This document shows positions 60,473 to 64,000 of a stretch of 64,000 bases of DNA, piece by piece. The DNA is taken from the NCBI GenBank assembly GCA_022578965.1, contig MU400517.1, forward strand, positions 62,001-126,000. Reading direction: 5' to 3'. A program made the translations under genes and the position numbers. This DNA comes from Xylaria sp. FL1777. Its lineage: Eukaryota; Ascomycota; Sordariomycetes; Xylariales; Xylariaceae. Below the pieces are notes generated by a model. It searched no databases. It was not told the DNA's origin and saw nothing but the letters and a program-made list of their open reading frames with translations. The first letter of the stretch is position 1. Each line of letters begins with the position of its first letter.

Positions 60473-62889
60473 ATGGATGTAATTATGTACATGTGGTATG
60501 TGGTATGTGGTGTGTATGTAAGTGTGTGTGTATGTGTTTTTGTGTTAGCCTCTCCGTTGTATCTTGTCGACGTTTCCTTAGACCTAACTTAGTAATACTA
60601 GTATGTATAAGTTCGCTACGCAACGCTACGTGGATAGTGGTTATATAACATAATATATATAAATAATGATCCAGAATCTCCTTCCAAGCCTACTCTCTGC
60701 TCTACTTACTTAGTAGCTAACAATCACGGCTTTTCTTAACAATACTTTGGCGGTCAGGCGCTCGCTGAGATATTAGGCTAGGCTAGGCTAAGGAAATGAG
60801 GAAAGAAATAGGGGTAAAGTAGAAACGAACTTGGTCCGCAATAAGATTTTGCACCGGGTCTACCGCCGCATCTTCGAGCGCAAGTTCTACCATATAATAA
60901 AGTTATGGAAATGGTGAAAGCAATGTTCATATGTCCCCAACTTGGACTACATACGCATACCTAGTTAGTACGATATTCGCTCTACACTACCGGTACTCTA
61001 AACTACTGGACTGGCAACCGGGGAACTGCCGCCGCTGCCGGTGATGCCCATGCCGTGTTATCTATCGACCTAAAAGCTCGGACTAGCGCTAATATTATCG
61101 AACCTATACCTATACCGACTTACCTATGGTACACAGACCCGTAAGATAAAGTAGGTATTTTTGGATACGCTATAGGGCATGTGTAGTTCGTTTCTCCTTG
61201 GCCACACGAATCACATATACTGCTACAGGTACCTACCTTAAGGAGTGTGGGGTTTATTTAACCTACCTAGGTACCTAGGTACGCGTAAAGGTATTCCTTG
61301 TACCTAGAATACCGGTAGAGGCTTTCTCTTTTCGGGTCTACCCGAACGCCTGGCCCCAAATGCGTGTTCTTGACTTGCATCCTGCGACAAAAACGATCCT
61401 TGGCCCTGCAGCGTAACTGTGCACATGATGACAATGCATACTGAGTCCCGGTGTATAGGTATGTATGACTACTAAACAACCTACTTTGAATTACCGATTT
61501 AGTGCAGGGAGTGTGGAGTGCTTCTTATTAAATTAGGTAGGCGTAACATATAGGCAATGTTCAAATGTGCATAACCGCCAGACAGACATAGCTAGGTACA
61601 TGTACTATGGGCACATACGCTAATTCTTAGTTCACTGTGCGTACAATAGCGTACGTAACCTAAGTACATATTCCCCTCAATGACTGGGCTGCGAGGTCCC
61701 TTTCTTCATATCAATACCACCAGTCACGGATATGCTACACCACGATATCTAAAGGCCTATTCGCAGCTTAACCGAGCCCATACCTATAGAAAACTATCAG
61801 TTAATACGCAATGGCATGCCCGGCATAGAAATGAATCACGCGGTATGGGATATCCAGGCCACTAACATCGACTTTCGTGATAAAGGCCCAATTATCTTCC
61901 ATGGTGCAAAGCCATCGCATGCATACGTTATCGTCATACTATCATGCCAACTTACGAGCGTGATGCCGTGATGCTGTGATAAACCAGAGAGGCAGTGAGA
62001 GAATAAATAGAGCCGAGTGCCGTGTCCCGCCAGGTGCGCTATCACAACTTTCCCCGGTATTGGGCGGCGCTTCGACGTACCTACTAGGTACTGCGTACAT
62101 ACATGTACAATAATACATGTATGGCCTGCTTCGTCCATATTTCTCCCCAAGCCTACCTACTTACGCATAAGCGCCTACTGCTCAAGGGCCAATCAACGAG
62201 GCCTGTCAGGCTGGGTGCCAGGCGGCAGAGGCAAGTCCGACTTGTGATAGGATGGGCGATGGACCTGCGATGGACCCGCCGTGACCCCTGGTCGGTAATC
62301 TGGTCGCTGTTCCCCCGCGAGTCTCGTTCAGGATGCTGCTCTGGATAGCCGCCTGCGAATGCGGGCAAGCCTCCACGTTGCATATGACTGTCCCTCAGCC
62401 TGGGTTTGTTTTATTTTTTCCACCGTTCGCGTTCTTCTTTGGGCTTCTTGCTTCGTCCACATCTGTCCGTGCCACTGTCATACGCCTTGCGACACCGAGA
62501 ACAACTTAGCCAGGAGGGCTGGCGCCAGCGAAGCCACTGTTAGCGTCGAGAGTGTAAGTGGCCTCACTTGCGTGTCTTCCTTGGACCCCACCAGGTCGCG
62601 ATACGGCCGCTTCGACCGACCGCGAAGGCCCAAGACCCTATTATTGGCTTTTCTCCCTGTACGTCATCGTGCGGCTTCCCAGACTACCTACTCGTACCCG
62701 GCGCGCTTCGGAGCTATTCGGCAGGGTCATCGCTCGCTCTGGGCGAGTCTACATGAAACGAACATGGATCACCATGGCCGGCCTGACGAGGAGATGTTCC
62801 TCAACAAACCCGCCGAAAACTGCGACAGCCCAACGGTAGAACCTCTGAGAATATTCAAACCCCAAAGCCCCCAGCCTACCGCCGACAGG
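60473..62889. other. TA-rich gene-poor region, 2.4 kb
   Basis: It starts with a GT-rich microsatellite (60489-60545) after the NACHT gene stop, then TA-rich DNA with many CCTAGGTA-like palindromic runs (about 61258-61290). From about 62380 base composition becomes CT-rich, likely the promoter and 5' leader of the next gene. No gene supported. Confidence 0.5.
60489..60545. repeat. GT-rich microsatellite
   Basis: Degenerate TGTGGTA and TGTGTG units run for about 55 bp, immediately 3' of the NACHT gene, probably within its 3' UTR. Confidence 0.7.
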
Positions 62890-64000
62890 ATGTCGGATCG
62901 TTTCAAGTACCCTCCCCCAGCGGCCTCCAAGCTTAGCTTTCCGCTGCCGCCAGGTGCTTCGAGCTCGGCTGCACCCCTCCCTTACCCTGATGATGAGGAT
63001 CTTCGGATAGGCCAGTCTTCTCAATCTGGTCGGCCTCCGTATCCTAGCGACAACCGGAAGCCGTCCACGAGCAAGATATATACCAGCCCTGCTAGTTCAA
63101 GTGGCTCGGCCCGCCTGAACGATACTACCCCTCGACTTGATACGAGTCCCATCGAGAAGAAAGGCCCCGGCCTCGCCGAGCGGCGCGGGACTGCCCCGAA
63201 GCCGCTGCCGGGAACCCTGAGCCCTTCGAGTCCTCACGGGGATGACAGTGGTTTGTTCGCAAAACCTCTAGCGCACCAGCAGAAGCCTGCTGCTGTCTCG
63301 GCCACGTCTTTCCCTGATTATCACCAGAAACCGTACTATCCACCACCGCGTGGGAACTCGGCCGGCTCGAGCTCAAGTTCGAATAGTAATGCGCGGCCTC
63401 AACAACCGACTCAGGATAGTTATCTCAAGATGCCAGAGGATAGTGGGGTGAATCGCTTCGCATCGACGGCATCCACGTCAACCACGAGAGCAAACCGAGG
63501 GTCTCCGCCGCCACCCGAAACTCCCATCGTCGAGCCGGGCAACATCCCTGGCGGTGGTATCGAAGCTAGGTATGCTGCCGCTGGCATCTCAGGCACTGCA
63601 ACGTTGAACAGCTTCCAAAGTGCGGCAGCAACCCAGCGCTTGGCACAGTATGGGCAGCACCCCGCTGCTTCACAACCTGCCCGGCCATGGACACCAACGG
63701 AAACGCCAGACCAGCAGCCACATGGCCCTCCAACTGTGTACCAAGGAGTGAATCCCGTAACTAGTCCGACTGCGTCCACCTTTAGCGCCCAGGCCACTCG
63801 TCCACCAAACGCTAATGCGCCTCAAAACTCAGATGCGGCTGGAAGGCCGGCTCTGCAAGTTAGCGTCCTTGAGCAGGACTTCCAACGTATGCAGATGTCA
63901 CCCAGCCCTCCACCGGCCTATTCTAGCATCACGCCAGCTGGCGCCGCCTCTGGATATCCGAATGAGAAACAACGACCGGCACAGGCGGGCTCAGACCCCG
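62890..64000 (+). CDS. Pro/Ser-rich protein, 3' end outside window (partial)
   Basis: An uninterrupted frame of 370 codons starts at ATG 62890 (MSDRFKYPPPAASK) and runs off the right edge. It is long, GC-balanced and clearly coding. The N-terminal part is disordered and rich in Pro, Ser and Gln (FPLPPGASSSAAPLPYP, KPYYPPPRG). A more ordered, better conserved-looking segment follows near residues 215-260 (PETPIVEPGNIPGGGIEARY, then AAAGISGTATL). Further on come VSVLEQDFQRMQMSPSPPPAYS and SGYPNEKQRP. I do not recognise the family. The layout suggests a long disordered leader before a folded domain beyond the edge, but that cannot be seen here. The start could lie in an upstream exon, though the preceding sequence is non-coding in appearance. 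Confidence 0.75.
   Translation, partial: MSDRFKYPPPAASKLSFPLPPGASSSAAPLPYPDDEDLRIGQSSQSGRPPYPSDNRKPSTSKIYTSPASSSGSARLNDTTPRLDTSPIEKKGPGLAERRGTAPKPLPGTLSPSSPHGDDSGLFAKPLAHQQKPAAVSATSFPDYHQKPYYPPPRGNSAGSSSSSNSNARPQQPTQDSYLKMPEDSGVNRFASTASTSTTRANRGSPPPPETPIVEPGNIPGGGIEARYAAAGISGTATLNSFQSAAATQRLAQYGQHPAASQPARPWTPTETPDQQPHGPPTVYQGVNPVTSPTASTFSAQATRPPNANAPQNSDAAGRPALQVSVLEQDFQRMQMSPSPPPAYSSITPAGAASGYPNEKQRPAQAGSDP

Overview
The window is nuclear DNA of a filamentous ascomycete. Genes are split by short introns (about 45-100 nt, GT-AG with one GC-AG case, CTAAC/CTGAC-like branch points). GC-balanced coding regions alternate with AT- and TA-rich gene-poor stretches. The gene families (Cdc14, EKC/KEOPS Pcc1, Zn2Cys6 regulator, integrated fungal fatty acid synthase, NACHT protein) fit a Sordariomycete. 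The central cluster resembles those described for Xylariales, so that order is an inference, not something the sequence proves.

Layout. 0.5-5.1 kb: a coiled-coil protein of unknown function and a secreted M28 zinc peptidase. 6.8-8.6 kb: a broken type B carboxylesterase. 9.4-13.3 kb: housekeeping genes Cdc14 (minus) and Pcc1 (plus). 13.3-20.5 kb: gene-poor AT-rich DNA around one small secreted HD-domain gene. 20.6-21.3 kb: a YrdC/Sua5-domain protein. 22.7-48.3 kb: a biosynthetic gene cluster. 48.5-50.9 kb: a sulfotransferase-like P-loop protein and a truncated FAD-oxidoreductase relic. 53.8-60.5 kb: a 2,154-residue NACHT protein with an extensive helical repeat region. 62.9 kb to the end: a proline/serine-rich protein that runs off the window.

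The cluster is the main content. Its order is MFS transporter (+), Zn2Cys6 regulator (-), fatty acid synthase alpha (-), citrate-synthase homologue (+), cis-aconitate-decarboxylase homologue (+), 2-methylcitrate-dehydratase homologue (-), fatty acid synthase beta (+). By analogy with known FAS/alkylcitrate pathways (sporothriolide, oryzines, the Aspergillus niger alkylcitrate cluster), I infer the following. The dedicated FAS makes a medium-chain acyl-CoA, which the citrate-synthase homologue condenses with oxaloacetate to an alkylcitrate. The dehydratase homologue gives an alkyl-aconitate, and the decarboxylase homologue yields an alkylitaconate-type diacid that the MFS protein could export. 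No P450, dioxygenase or lactonase gene is present, so a simple alkylitaconic or piliformic-type acid is the most economical prediction.

Several gene models needed intron reasoning beyond open reading frames: a GC-AG intron in the citrate-synthase gene, a 28-nt micro-exon in the HD-domain gene, three introns in FAS beta, and an unresolved 5' end in FAS alpha. No intact tRNA, rRNA, CRISPR array or complete transposon was seen.
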